NCBI RefSeq assembly: GCF_900963305.1
Contig: NC_042530.1
Span: 8,813,890-8,877,889 of the forward strand
Direction: 5' to 3'
Source of the DNA: Echeneis naucrates
Lineage: Eukaryota > Chordata > Actinopteri > Carangiformes > Echeneidae
DNA: 64,000 nt
Part shown: in pieces, positions 43,101 through 55,800 of the stretch
Layout: every line of letters starts with the position of its first letter
Numbering within the stretch: the first letter of the stretch is position 1
Translations under genes and position numbers: made by a program
Notes under the pieces: model-generated
Told to the model about the DNA's origin: nothing
Database searches by the model: none
Seen by the model: the letters and a program-made list of their open reading frames with translations, nothing else

Positions 43101-44766
43101 CGTGTAAAGAAGCTCCCAATGATCCTGGCTCTGCACCTGAAGCGCTTTAAGTACATGGAGCAGCTGCAGCGCTACACCAAGCTGTCGTATCGCGTTGTCT
43201 TCCCCTTGGAGCTCAGACTCTTCAACACCTCTGGTGATGCCACCAATCCCGAGAGGCTCTACGACCTGGTCGCTGTGGTGGTGCATTGTGGGAGGTATGT
43301 AGGTGAACACACAGCCAGAATCTAACACTTTATAACTGTCTCCACAGCAACCACAGCAAGACACAGAGGAAATATTTACATATGTTCCAATGATAAAATG
43401 CATTTGTACCTATTGGCTCCAAGAAAAAGCTATAAGGATCTAAATCTCATCTCATGGGAGAAAACACAGACTTTCATCCATAATTGTTCATCTGTGTTTT
43501 CTCAGGGCCAGCTTTGACCAGAGTGAGTGGGAGTTAGTCTGTCTTTTTTTACTCAGGGAGTTTCTTTACCTTTTGCACAGATCATGCTGAATCAGACTCC
43601 ATAGACTCCCCTCATGACTCTGACAGGAACAACAGAGTGAGGAAAGTGAATTAAAAGGTCAGACCTATCTGGACTTGAGTGAGTTAGGAGTCTTCCTGAT
43701 GTAAATTATCTGAGTCTTCTGCCTCCAAGCTGAACTCAGCTTTTCCAGGGTTATCATTATAAGCAGGGCTGTACCATGGAATCGATTGCTATGGAATGTG
43801 GCTATATACTGTAGTGTGAAACAGTTCCATTATTTTAACGTCCCGATTTGCTTAAATTTGAAGTATTTTTATATTTATATTTATATATTTTTTTTAACAG
43901 TGATAAAGGTTGGGTTAGTAGTGGGTTAGTTGGGTTGAGTTAAGTACCTGACAACTTTTGGTGCTGGTCTGATGAGATCAGTCCATTTTCAACATTTTTC
44001 ATGTTGATTTTGCAGCTGCCCAGAGTTAATGTTTAGTTTGAAGCTTCCAAATGTGCTCTGGCTGATAAAACCGTTTTGGAGTTAGGCAGATATTTCACAA
44101 CATCACCAAACTTCACAAACAAAAATTATAAAGCTGCAACTTTGTCACATTGGAAGTATGAGGCAGGATGTCACGCTTGGTAATATGGAAACACCCAGTC
44201 AACTAGAGAGTTCTCACATATAACGACATATAACTGTTTCTTTCGTGTAATTAAACCCAAACTGAATAGTTATGGTGATATGTTATCAGTGTGCAGTATT
44301 TTAACATCTCATGATGCTATAATGTAAGAAAATGTGCCAACATCTTTCAACATGGGGACCTTTCTCATCTTATCCATTCAATGATCATGAGATAAATGTA
44401 GTATTATATACCTGTGAAATCCTAAGAAGAAATCTAATCAGGCAAAATAGTGAGATCTTTGCTGTGCTAATACAGCGTTTCATTTCCTTTCAGTGGTCCA
44501 AACAGGGGTCACTACATTGCCATTGTGAAAAGTCACGATTTCTGGTTGCTGTTTGATGATGACATTGTAGAGGTGAGGAGGTTTATTTGTAAAACTTTAG
44601 ATGCGTGTCTCTTTGCAGAATGCCAGCTCTTCTAACCCTGCTATGTGTCACCTGTCTGTTCTAGAAAATTGATGCACAGGCCATAGAGGAGTTCTACGGT
44701 CTCACCTCTGAAATTTCCAAGAACTCTGAGTCAGGCTACATCCTCTTCTACCAGTCCAGAGACTAA
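40106..44766 (+). CDS. usp12: Ubiquitin carboxyl-terminal hydrolase 12 (USP12), nine coding exons
   Basis: Cysteine deubiquitinase activated by WDR48/UAF1 and WDR20; known substrates include Notch and histones H2A/H2B. Exons: 40106-40153, 41171-41251, 41351-41564, 41757-41992, 42293-42369, 42924-43007, 43097-43294, 44494-44572, 44665-44766; phases join to 372 residues (human 370). The Cys box [12 protein letters not shown] puts the catalytic Cys at 48, as in human. The His box [17 protein letters not shown] puts His at about 319. Zinc-binding pairs CLTC and CEEC are present. The start [12 protein letters not shown] and the SEYKYYC and SHDFW motifs separate it from the paralogue usp46. Poly(A) signal at 45544-45549. 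A short uORF overlaps the start. Confidence 0.97.
40154..41170 (+). other. usp12 intron 1
   Basis: 1017 bases. CpG-rich near its 5' end, then ordinary sequence; a T run lies at about 41020-41038. No gene is seen; a 116-codon open frame at 40622-40972 shows no recognised homology. Confidence 0.6.
43295..44493 (+). other. usp12 intron before the His-box exon
   Basis: 1199 bases, AT-rich, without coding sequence or recognised repeats. It splits the codon between HCG and SGPNRGHY. Confidence 0.6.
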
Positions 44767-45570
44767 AAGTGGATTTTAAGTGTTTCACCACAGAAAGCAG
44801 GAGCAATGCTCTGTTCCCCCTTTCTGCGGAGGAGAGGACCACAAACACCCCACAACAGCCCGCATGGTGTAACACCTGCTCACACAGCTGTAATTCATAC
44901 ATGTGCTTTCACGCACTTGGCGCTGCAGCTCGGCCATGGACGTTCTGCCTGTGTACCAGCTGTTCCGCTCGGCCTCTCTGTCTTTTCTGCCCCATCATCC
45001 CCTTCACTCTGACTGGACACTGCTGTTGCAGGGACAATGAGACAATAATGAATGAAAAACTGCTTCAAGATTGTTTAAAAAAAAAAAAAAAAAAAAGACA
45101 TTGAATGAGAGCTGTACAGATGTTGGGTGGTTGTATGAGTGGCGTATTAGTTTTTGGCTTGGGTGTGGGGTTGAATGGGTATTTAACAATTCATATGATG
45201 TAACATTTGGCTCGGTGTTATCACCCCTCACTTATCGTGTGCTGGGATTTTGTGAGCGGATCATGTTTTTGATCATGAGTGGATGGAGAGGAGGACATGT
45301 GGGGGGTGGTTGTCCCACTGATGGGGCACACCAAGTCGTGTATTTCTACAATGTACAGAATGGTATTTCTATAAATATTAAAAGAAGATACTATTATCAT
45401 TGGAAAATGTTTGACCTTGAGAAGATGTATTAACACTATGGTGCACTTTTGATACCGTTTTGTAGGTGTTGGCGAGTTTAATGTGAGGGTTTGCTTGAAA
45501 AGGCCTGTTGTGAAGCGATCATTTTCTGTTTTAAAGAAAACGAAATAAAGGCGGTAAGATTGAGGCAGGG
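44767..45570 (+). other. usp12 3' UTR
   Basis: About 800 bases from the stop to the AATAAA at 45544-45549. It contains an A run of about 20 at 45077-45096. Confidence 0.6.
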
Positions 45571-47079
45571 TGTGCTCTGCTGTGTCCCACAGGTACACGC
45601 TGATGACTCATACCAGCTGAACATCGCCCCACAGCGGCGTCATGGGGCAGCTCTGCCTTCCCACTGCAACAGGAGCTATTTTTAATCCATTCACACTCCA
45701 AAGGCAGGTGCTCTGGACACACACACACACACACACACACCTGACTCAACGCCTGATCAGTTAAGCGTGTGTCCACATATATATGGCCACATCATCACGG
45801 GGGGGTCTCCAGCCGAAGTGTCTTGCGGGCAGTGGGACAAGGATGGAGAGACGTGGCGGAGAAGATGGAGGGATGAGGGAGGCTGGTTGCTGTTAATAGC
45901 ACAGACATGACCAGAATAGCTGCGACGCCCCGTTTCCTGCATCTTCAGGCACCAAATCACGCTGCAGGTCAGCGGCTCCCATGGGTGGGCTGAAATGTTC
46001 GTGTTTGACTGAGGAGCTGGAGAAATCCAGATACCTGAACGCAGCACGCACTCACACCTGTCTGGGTCCTCCAGACCTCGGCGGTCTTTCAGAGTCTGGC
46101 CCATCTGGGACTCCTCCTTCCACCACCCAGACCCCTCCACTCACAGAGCCCCCTCCTCCTCTTCCTCCCTTCCGCCGCTGCTCCTTGCACAGCCGCAGTC
46201 CACGGCGATGAGCCGTTAACGGCAGAGCCGCTCCGCGCTCTTTTCCTCCTCCTCCTCCTCTTCTTCATCCTTTTCTTCTTCCTCCTCCATCATCCCCGCT
46301 TTCAGGCGGACGGGAGCGGCGTCCTCCTCCCCGGGCTGCACCTCTGTCCCCGCGTCCTCACTGATGCCATGGGAATACAAGGCTGTTCTTCCATCTAGAC
46401 GGGGAGTCTCACCTCACAGTCAAGGTAGGCAGGGAGGGGGCTGTCGAGCATCCTTCTCGTGCATGGGGAGGAATGCAGCCGCCGCTGTTTTTCTGCTGTG
46501 GGGTGCAGAGCGAAGCAGCACCATATGGACACCACCGAGCGGCTGGAGGTCCATGGCGGGTGCGGTTTCTGACAGCTGCATGAATTATAGCCGGTGCCGG
46601 AGGAGGGTTATTGATACTGTTAGGAAATGGAGCCTGAAATGTGCTGCAAAGCCTGCTTTGGTTTTTCGTGTCTTGGATTGGCCTTGTCCATGCATTGCTG
46701 ATTAGATGTAAATGTGTGGTCAGGCCTGTAGACTATCAATGGGCAAAGGTTTCTTATTTAAAACATAACGAGAGCCAAAAATGAAATGAGGTTTATTTGT
46801 TTAGCTGAAGATTTTCCTTCTTAGTTGTACAGCAGCAGCTTCAAGGCTGGTGTGTATTTCCACAGGCATGGACACACAGACAATATAACCTTGGCTGTGC
46901 CCATTTTTGTGTTGAGGAATGAGTAACACAGGTGGGGTGCGAGAGCAACAATCCCCACTGTGTCAGATTTAATTGCATGAATTATTACAGATGCACACAA
47001 TGCTTTTAGTGTCTGTTTGTGTATCAAGCCATCAGATATTGTTACTGTGTGTCTGTGTAACTGTGTTTATGCCCATTTT
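45571..47079 (+). promoter_or_regulatory. gpr12 upstream region with a probable non-coding first exon
   Basis: A CA repeat lies at 45717-45740. From about 45980 the sequence is GC-rich. A probable 5' UTR exon ends at 46424 with the donor TCAAG|GTAGGC, and an acceptor (CATTTTAG) lies at about 47080, giving a 655-base intron in the leader. A pyrimidine tract of CCT/CTT repeats (about 46242-46290) lies in the presumed exon. Open frames in this GC-rich part show no homology. Confidence 0.5.
45717..45740. repeat. (CA)n microsatellite
   Basis: About 12 CA units between usp12 and gpr12. Confidence 0.9.
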
Positions 47080-47093
47080 AGACGGGGGGCACA

Positions 47094-48122
47094 ATGAGTG
47101 AAGAGCCCTCGGTCACCCCCAGCTGGCTTACCCCTGACCCCACAGCATGGGCCAGTGGAGGAGGGGGGCCGATGGACAACAGCACCGGCCTGGGGACGTT
47201 TCCGCCGGAGGACTCCCTGTCACCCAGCCAGCTGCCGCTGCTGGTCAACCCCTGGGACATCGTGCTGTGCTCGTCGGGGACTCTGATCGCCTGTGAGAAC
47301 GCTCTGGTGGTGCTGGTGATCTGGCAGAATCCGGCTCTCAGAGCCCCCATGTTCCTGCTGATCGGAAGCCTGGCGCTGGCGGACCTGCTGGCCGGCCTGG
47401 GCCTGGTGCTCCACTTCACCTGTGCCTATCTGCTCCGCTCCGACTCGGCCCAGCTGCTGACTGTGGGCTTGGTGGTGGCCTCCTTCTCGGCTTCCGTCTT
47501 CAGCCTGCTGGCAATCACCATTGACCGCTACCTGTCGCTGTATTACGCCCTCACCTACAACTCGGAGCGGACAGCGGCCTTCACCTACACCATGCTGGTG
47601 CTGCTGTGGGGCCTGTCTCTGTGCCTGGGCCTGCTCCCGGTCACAGGGGTCAACTGCCTGGCAGAGGAAGCCTCCTGCAGCGTGGTGCGGCCTCTGACCA
47701 AAAACAACATCGCTGTACTTTCCGTCTCCTTCCTGCTGCTCTTCGGCCTCATGCTGCAACTCTACGTCCAGATTTGCAAGATCGTGATGCGCCACGCTCA
47801 TCAGATCGCCCTCCAGCATCACTTCCTGGCTGCCACACCTCACTACGTCACAACACGGAAGGGCGTGTCCACACTGGCCATCATCCTGGGTACCTTTGCT
47901 GCTTGCTGGATGCCATTCACTGTCTACTCCCTGATTGCTGACTACACCTACCCTCCACTCTACACCTACGCCACACTGGTGCCTGCCACCTACAACTCCG
48001 TCATCAACCCGGTCATCTATGCCTTCAGGAACCAGGAGATCCAGAAGGCACTGTGGCTGGTGTGCTGTGGCTGTGTGCCCGCCACGGTGTCCCAGCGCGC
48101 AAGGACCCCAAGTGATGTCTGA
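47094..48122 (+). CDS. gpr12: GPR12, constitutively active Gs-coupled receptor, single coding exon
   Basis: Orphan class A GPCR of the GPR3/6/12 group that raises cAMP without added ligand; expressed in brain and oocytes. 342 residues (human 334). The N-terminus (about 50 residues) is not conserved, then VNPWDIVLC begins the family core. Seven membrane segments can be read: SGTLIACENALVV (TM1), GSLALADLLAG (TM2), ASFSASVFSLLAITIDRY (TM3, with DRY), WGLSLCLGLLPV (TM4), SVSFLLLFGLMLQ (TM5), LAIILGTFAACWMPF (TM6) and NSVINPVIYAF (TM7, NPxxY). The ICKIVMRHAHQIALQHHFLA loop and the end RARTPSDV are diagnostic of GPR12. Poly(A) signal probably at 49080-49085. The coding region is GC-rich compared with its surroundings, which produces a long antisense open frame with no support. 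Confidence 0.97.
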   Translation: MSEEPSVTPSWLTPDPTAWASGGGGPMDNSTGLGTFPPEDSLSPSQLPLLVNPWDIVLCSSGTLIACENALVVLVIWQNPALRAPMFLLIGSLALADLLAGLGLVLHFTCAYLLRSDSAQLLTVGLVVASFSASVFSLLAITIDRYLSLYYALTYNSERTAAFTYTMLVLLWGLSLCLGLLPVTGVNCLAEEASCSVVRPLTKNNIAVLSVSFLLLFGLMLQLYVQICKIVMRHAHQIALQHHFLAATPHYVTTRKGVSTLAIILGTFAACWMPFTVYSLIADYTYPPLYTYATLVPATYNSVINPVIYAFRNQEIQKALWLVCCGCVPATVSQRARTPSDV

Positions 48123-51100
48123 CCGAGCGGACCCCGGAGGGAAGAGAGAGGCGGCTTGGCTCAGATTTGCTCTGCGCTGGGTTCGTCCAGTGTCGCAGAG
48201 ATCAGCAGCAGGGCAGACAGGGAGGGGGGGGGCTGTGGCTTCAGCTCCGGTTGGAGATGTCACTGCCAGAAGCAGCTTGGTTAGTTACCCACAGCCCACC
48301 TGGATGGACGGCGCTTCTCTTTGTTACAATCACCACAGGGCAAAGTTTCTCACTGTCTTCCCCCGTACAAGCGGCATCTGGCCCCCCTCCTGCTCAACCC
48401 GTGCCACGCCCTTCATCTGCTCCGCAGGCAGCGCCAAGTCAGCCACATGTTACAGGCAGCAGCTGTATATAGGATGTGCATATAGTTGACAGCACCGGAT
48501 CTTTGGTTGATCTTTGGATGTGCTTGTTTTTGTTCAAACAGTCGGAGGGGGTTGTTGATTTGAAGCGTCGGTCCTTGCGTAAAAGCGCACGGCAGATTAA
48601 CAAAGCGGTGAGTGCGAGAGGGTGGCAGAGGTTGAATACGCAGGCCTTTCCACGGCGGAGTCCGTCTGCAGCAGCATCCCGGCGCTCTGCTGCTGCACTC
48701 TGAACGTGCGTCGAAAGCTAAACATCCGCGAAGAGCTAAAAATAGAGCCGGCGCTCTCTGATCCGCGCCCCGCGTCTTCTCCCGGCCTCTCCCTTTTTCT
48801 GTCTCTTCTCTGTGGATTGTGCGCGACTGTGTTTTATTTGTGCTCATGTCTGGGAGGCTCAAGACAAAGCCCCGGGGGACTCCAACCATTATCTGCCTCT
48901 CCTCCATCTTTTATTAGTCTGGAGGCACTAAACCCAGCAGCCTATAGGCCCATCGGATGATGTAATATCCCTGCGATATCCCTCCTGTACTGTCTGGATG
49001 TCTTGAGTTTACTACATAATTTTATAGTTTTAAAATCGGTTCACAAATATAGGAAATCTATTTCCCCTAAAAACGCTACAATAAATAAAATCAACATGAA
49101 ATGAAATCTAAAGTCAAAATCTCACATCACAGCGACAGGGGATTGAATGAACGCTATTCTGTGTCTATTTATCTCATATTCTTTGGCTCCCAAAGAGCCT
49201 CTCCAGCCACATATCTGATCTGCATGCTAGACTTCGGTGTAATTTGCATGCAAAAAGCACAGAGCCCCTGTTTTCCTGAGTTCAGTGTGGTAGGTCACAT
49301 AGGCCACTGGAGGCAATGTGTCATGGTGCCCTGATGTCACCATGACCCCAACTCTTTTGTTTATGTGCAGTGTGTGCACGGTGTACCTTAGCTGTAACGC
49401 ACCGGAAGAGCTACAGTCATCACAGGATTTGCACCATTTCTTGCAAAAGCGGAATTTTTAGATATTTTGCTGGATGTGGCCTTTGAAGGTCAGTTTATTT
49501 GAATTTCACTTAAACCCAGATCTCAACCACCAATCAGCTGCTCTGAGTTGGTTAGCTGTTATTTTTTGGTCTCAAAACTAGTCCCCCTTCCTCCAAGAAC
49601 CACGTATGCCAATTCCTCATTCATATACATCATGTCAGCAATAACTAGCCTAAGAATGGTAGTTATTTTTTAGATCTGAAGCAATACTCAGACAGCAATA
49701 ACATCCACGTCCCACCATGAATTCTTCCTGCAGTGTGAAGTACCATAACGGCTGCTTGGGTGGGGATGTGTTTATACAGAAAAGGCTCAAGTGATTCTTT
49801 CGTGATACATCTTAAAATGAGTTGTAGGAAAATCACTCCTGGGCTGGAAAAAGTGGATGAGATCAAACAACCCATTTGTCCCCGTCACACCACTGCCTCA
49901 TTCTTTTGCAATGCTCTTTCTGACCCAAAATCAGCCTTTGTTCATTTGTCAAACTGGGATGAAGTTGTTTTTTTTTGTTGCCTCTGCCTCCTGTGAGCAT
50001 ATGAACTGTCCTGAGTGTTGTATCCTCAAGTGTCAGTGTGTGATCTGGGACTGTGTTGTTGTGCATACGGTTTGAGTTGCATGGCCTCTGGGCGTGTGCA
50101 TGTGGGTGTCCGTGTGTGTGTTTGTGATCCAGCAGCTCAGCAGACCATAATCTGTCCCCTTGTTTCCTGTGTTGGTGGTGGTGGTGGCGTGGGGCGTTCT
50201 CAGAAATACAAATTCACCTTGACCCCTTGACCTTAGAGGATATTGCTGCCAGTCTTCCTGTCAATTCTGAGAGAAGTGGCCTCGTTACGTGTTTGTAGAG
50301 CCTTTTGAAGAAGGGAAGGACTAGGACGTGGACACTCCAGCACTTCAAACCAAAGTGAAAGGGACTCTGAATGAACTGTGATCCTAGTCCTGCTGTATGT
50401 TGTCTGTCTCCTTTGTATCACTAGTATTCTACTCTACTTTAAATCAATCCAGTCTGGTTGAGGCAGGTGTCCGTTAAATGACCTCTGAATGATTCTATGA
50501 GCTAAAAAAGGCCACTTCCAATTACAAAGATAATGCTTCTTCATTCCTTCCTTGCTCCCCCCCTCCCCTCTCAGCAAGCCTGATCAAGGTATAAAGGAAT
50601 CTGTCTTTGTCCTTATAGCCTCAGATCAGGTAGAAATCAAGGGTGGGGGGTGGGAAAGGGGGATAAAGACCAGCATTTCTCTGCACTGGGAGGTAGTCTG
50701 TGTATGTGAGCTTGTGCACAGTGTCAGACTGAACCCTGTAGATATCTGATGCGCACCAACAGGTCAGCCTGGCACATCACAAACCATCACAAATGTATTC
50801 CTTTACCTTTGGAGAAAAGTCTATTTTGTTATATTCATTGAAAATGTCTATTTTTTTCCACTTTAGTCTGGCCTGAATTCTTTCAGATTCTGATGTTGTA
50901 TGATAATAATGGCGCTGTAAAGCCTTTTTCTGAATGTAGTAATAATCAAATTGTTTAGCTGATACCCCCTCCTCTCGACTCATTTTTTTCTGTAAATAAG
51001 GCATGCATAAGAGGAGGGACTTTATACCACCATGCATGGTGCTACCAAAGCCGGACAAACAAGAGGATGAGTGGGGTCGCACCATTTTTATGACTGACAC

Positions 51101-52084
51101 CTCTCCATATCAGCTTTTAATGTAGAATTTGTCCTGTTAGGTATCACTTTCCTTTGCTTCAATAGGCACCAGTTTGTAAAGGCTGCCTAATGGACGATTT
51201 AGCAAATTTGGCTACACAGAAGAAGTAGGTTTGAGAAAAAAGAAATGGAGTAAGACTTTCTCTGATTGGTGAATGTTTTCTTCTTGTGCAGCCAATAATA
51301 TTGATGAGATTTTCATGGTTGAGCAGGTGTGTCCAAGGGCTTTGTATCCAACATTAGTTCAAGACTGGATGTAATCTCTGTATACACACATCTGTTTATC
51401 TACTGAAGGGTTTGACAGTGTAACAGTAAATAGAGATGTAGGAAGCAGCTGGGTTTTTTTGAAAAATGTGTAGCCAATAATTGCCCGTTCAAGGGAGGAG
51501 GTGTCTCTATGATGGTTACTAATCCAGAGCTAAATATCAAAACAGTCAAGGGCCTGTGAATGTGTGTGTGTTTTGGGGTGGGGTGTGAGGCAGGGGGGAC
51601 ACGGCGGTAAGAGCATCTTGTGTAGACGTATGCGTAGTTTTCAATGTGAAATGCACTTTATTTTTTGGATGAAAATGGCACAACAATTTAAGTATCTGCA
51701 AAATGAAACGTATTAACGATAATCAACATGCACTAACTTAACTGAGATATTGTAAAAACATTTGTGTGAACGTGGTGTCTATTTTTCCAAGGTGTTAGTT
51801 GTACTTTTTATTGCTTTGGTTAGTTCACTCAATTGACAGATCTTGTTAATTTTGTATTAAAAACAAACATGTGCTGTGCATAAAACTCCTGCCTTGACTA
51901 ATTTGTTCATCCTTGCCCTGGCGCGGTGCCCCTTTTTCGCACTCTGCTGTTTCCCTGGCAACTCCCTTCTTAGCTGTACTGTTTCCATAGAAACAGAAGT
52001 CTTAGCCAGGTATGTGTCGTCTCTATGTCGACAGTGGAAGAGTAAAGAGACGTGGAAGCCCATCCATGATCCATCATTCATCAT
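48123..52084. other. gpr12 3' UTR and gpr12-wasf3 spacer
   Basis: The first about 960 bases are probably gpr12 3' UTR; 48590-48790 is GC-rich. Beyond 49100 there is about 3 kb of ordinary sequence with short G runs (about 50170-50200, 50640-50650) and no recognised gene. The two genes are tail to tail, as in human. Confidence 0.55.
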
Positions 52085-52854
52085 TTTATTTTTCTGTGGG
52101 TCAAAGGTTACACAGCTCACACTAGCATATACATTACCCCCCCCACCCCCCCGGCAGTGAGCAATTGCTGACGCAGATGGCTCAATTCATTTTAATATTT
52201 AAGATCAATAAGACTTTTTACATATCATCTATCTTCACAACAGCATTTAAACACTCTTCCCAGTCTTTCAGTGGCCTCAATCTATTATATGATTGACCAC
52301 AGTCTGTCCATTACTTCCTCAAGTTTCTGTCATCTACATGTTAAAAACTTGCCTCATGATCTATAGCATACACACGTGTTTGAGTAAAAACATTTAAAAA
52401 AAGACAAGTACATTGGTAAGCTCGAGAGGAAAGTTTCTAATCCTTCTATAACTCTCAAGCTGCGACTATACATGAAATAAGCACCTCCACACGTAGTCTA
52501 CAGTGTTATAACAGGTAGAGAAACATCCGATGGGTTGGATCCACAATGCTTTGAAATAGAATCAAATTTAAATGTTTCACAGAGTGGTCAAAATTACATC
52601 ATATTACTAGTCTCTTTCCATTGTTTAGGCATCTTGAGTACTCTCCCAGATTTCCAGTTTTGGACCATTCAGCTTATATCAACCTACAGCATGTGACTGT
52701 GTGTAAGTGTAGTGGTGTGTGTGTTTTCAGCAATAAAGTGATACCCTGTGATTGTGTTATGGTGGGCATTCCTTGAAGTGAGTGTGAGTTTGACTGATTG
52801 TGTGTCTTCTTATTGTATGTGTATCTTCAGCGGTTATCCCATTATTCACCTAAA
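52085..52854 (-). other. wasf3 3' UTR
   Basis: From the wasf3 stop to a minus-strand AATAAA (plus TTTATT at 52085-52090). A C run lies at 52137-52152 (CCCCCC-A-CCCCCCCC type). Confidence 0.55.
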
Positions 52855-55800
52855 TTAATCTGACCAGTCGTTGTCTTCCAGCTCAGAGTCGTCTTCGGAG
52901 TCGGAATATTCCACAGCAATGCGTCTTGACAGGATGGTGGCAACATCGTTTCCGACTGGCTCCCTCTTAGCTTGCTGCTCCTGCTGTTCCTGCACCTTCT
53001 TCAGTTGGATGCCTGCAGGAACACATGGAGAATTAATCCATGTTTAAACTTGAACGCTTATAGTGTGATATAATATAAGATAAAAAGTTAAATTTAGGTT
53101 TCCAAAATAAAGCTTTTATACTCATACATTCAGCTTTTTCCTGTCATATCTGGCATATCACAATATCATGTCCATCACAGAAAATTAATAAATGGGGAAT
53201 GGAAATTATTTAAATTTGAAGTCCTTGTATTTTTTTTATTTTGGTGACTTTAATGTGACATTAAAAAGTATCCCCATCCTCCTAAGTTTATTTTTTTTTC
53301 ATTTGACAAATCCCATGTTAAAGTGTGATAAAAAAAAGTATACATATCTAACGAAGATACACAGACGAAATGAAATGATACATCTTTACAATCAAACATA
53401 TATGCATACAACAGCTCTTACCCATACGTATAGCAGCCAGCAGATCACTGCGGGCATCATTAACCACCGTGGTTTCAACAGTTGCAGCAGAGGACATCTT
53501 GTGGGTTGTGGAGTGGGAGGCACCAGCTGGAAGGGGAGGAGGAGGAGGGCCAGGAGGGGGTGGAGCTGTCTGGGCTCCAGATACAGGTGGTAGAGGTGGA
53601 GCGTAGCCACCAGTGCTAACCATTGGACCTTGAGGTATCGGACCTCCTGGAGTTGAGGCAAAGGCAGTCTGGGCAGAGGGAATGAGAGGGGCTGGAGGAG
53701 GGGGAGGCGGGGCAGTGTTGGCATAGCCATCCATACTGCAACAGAATCAGAGAATAAGTAAATGTTAACATGAAGGTCATGATGGTCTATATTTGAGATA
53801 ATATGTATATTCATCAGCCTAAAGTGAATAATCCACTAGGTGGCAGCATTAACTTAAGTTAAAGCATTACAGGATAGAGAATACTAATGTTACATGAACT
53901 AGCTTTGTGTGTGTGTTAAGCAGCTTGCAATAGAAGCTGCTTTGCATGTTTACCTGTAGTCCACGGGTGGGAGGGACATGGAGCCACCGTTCATAGCCTC
54001 AGTGGGTGGAGGAGGCAGTGGGACTTGGTGATGGTGAGAACGGCCCAGTGTCCCACCCTGGTAGGCTATCATAGTCCTGCCCCTGTTATCGTGTTCCCCA
54101 CCTCCACGAGCGGTGTGCCCTGCAGCCATCTGGGCAGCCAGTACACTGGGTGGAGGCCCAGAATAGGTGTGAGCGTGGCCAGCATGGTTCATGGCGTTGG
54201 GGTAGTGGTGCTGATCAGGACCGTGACCCCTGATCATAGCGGGGAAAAGAGGATGGAACGTTAAATAAAAGGACAGTTATAAATTGGTTTCCCCCCCAGA
54301 CTGTGTGTCCACCTACCGGTTCTCTGGAGACATTGAGCCCTCAGAAGAAGCCCCTCTGTCCCTGTGTATGGTGTGTCGATGGTCTGGTCTCAGCTCCTTA
54401 TCCAGAGCCATCATGTTCCATTCCTGCCGGCGGTTCCTTGCCTTGCGGACCTTCTTAACCTCCCTCTGTAACGTCCCATCCACACAACGGCGCTGCTCCT
54501 AGAGCAAAGAGATCACCAGAATCAGCTTTTCCTTGCATCCAAATTTATGTTTGTGCCAAATTTTAAGAAGTTCCCTTAGTCTGTTACAGATATTGAATTC
54601 ATGGGTTTGTGAATAAAAATCTGAGAAGGAGCAGCACCAATCAGTGACTGGCAGGCAAGAAAACTCTAATCTCCAATCTTATTATACTAATCCACAAGAT
54701 AATATTTGATATCCTGACGACAGAACTATACCTTCTGTTTCCTCTTCTCTTTCCTTTTGTCCTCTGTGTCCTGGAGCATCTTTTCCTTCCACAGATCAAA
54801 GAAGTACGAGGGATCGGTGTAGAATTTAAGCGCTTCCTTGTGGTCATCCCTACAGATGCCAAGAAGGTTAAACAGATTTACAAATGTCTCTGTAGACAGA
54901 AATTTTTACCTGAACCTGTATGAAGTAGAATCAAAGTATTGTCCCTGTTAAGGCAGAATGATAGGTGGCATTTTTGGTTTTGTGCATCTCTTTCAGTCTG
55001 GTTTGAAAATAAAACATGATGCCATGAATATTGAAATAGTCGATGCTGATGGAAGAACAAGGAGACTTTAAGTGGGAATCCTGTGTTCTCATCATAGGCA
55101 GCATAAGTCGAAAATTAAAAGTTTAAAGTGGAGAGGGAGAAAGACAGAAAGACTGCAGAGAGAAGGAGAAAAGTGAGCTACGTTGTCAGTTTAGGAGTTG
55201 TACTGAGCCATGTTAAATATATAATGCCTCTTAAGTACCACAAAGTCCACTGAATGACAGCCAACCAAATAGCAGTAAAGAATCTGCTGCCTCACTGTGA
55301 ATGTAGGTTACAAGCTAGTAGAAATGAAGCACTTTAAACAGTCTTTCTACATGGCGCACTAAGTTACATTTGAGACCTTTTAGTGCCACATAGACTTGAA
55401 TTTAATACCTGTTTTAAAGCCATACACAAAGTATCTAAGTATGGTTGACAACCAGTAAGAGTATTTCTTGGAATATTTTCCATTCCAAAGCAGTAACAAC
55501 ATTTCTCTGTGATAAAATGTGTTAAACTGGTGTGACCTGATAGGTTGGATAGACATCAGATAATGTCTGGATTCATCTATTACAAATGGCTCATTTCAGC
55601 TTATTCTATTATTTGCTATAACTGACAAGCAGGAGATATTTTTGGCCTTTTTTTATTTAACCAAAGACCCCTTAATACATTCCGACATATGAGTTAACAG
55701 AAGACATTAAAATGTTACATTTAAGTGAAGTTTACATTTAGGTGAAGTGATTTGACAGTCTGCACGACATCCTATGGATTCAGTGAAGTGTTTGCTTAAC

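Noticed and set aside
47220-48263. 347-codon open frame on the minus strand opposite gpr12
   Set aside because: It is exactly antisense to a GC-rich, strongly conserved GPCR exon, is low-complexity (Gln/Gly/His-rich) and has no recognised homology; stops are rare antisense to such codon use.
53192-53814. Open frames overlapping the wasf3 proline-rich exon in other frames and strand
   Set aside because: Shadows of the repetitive proline codons; the wasf3 frame is confirmed by splice phase and the WH2 motif.
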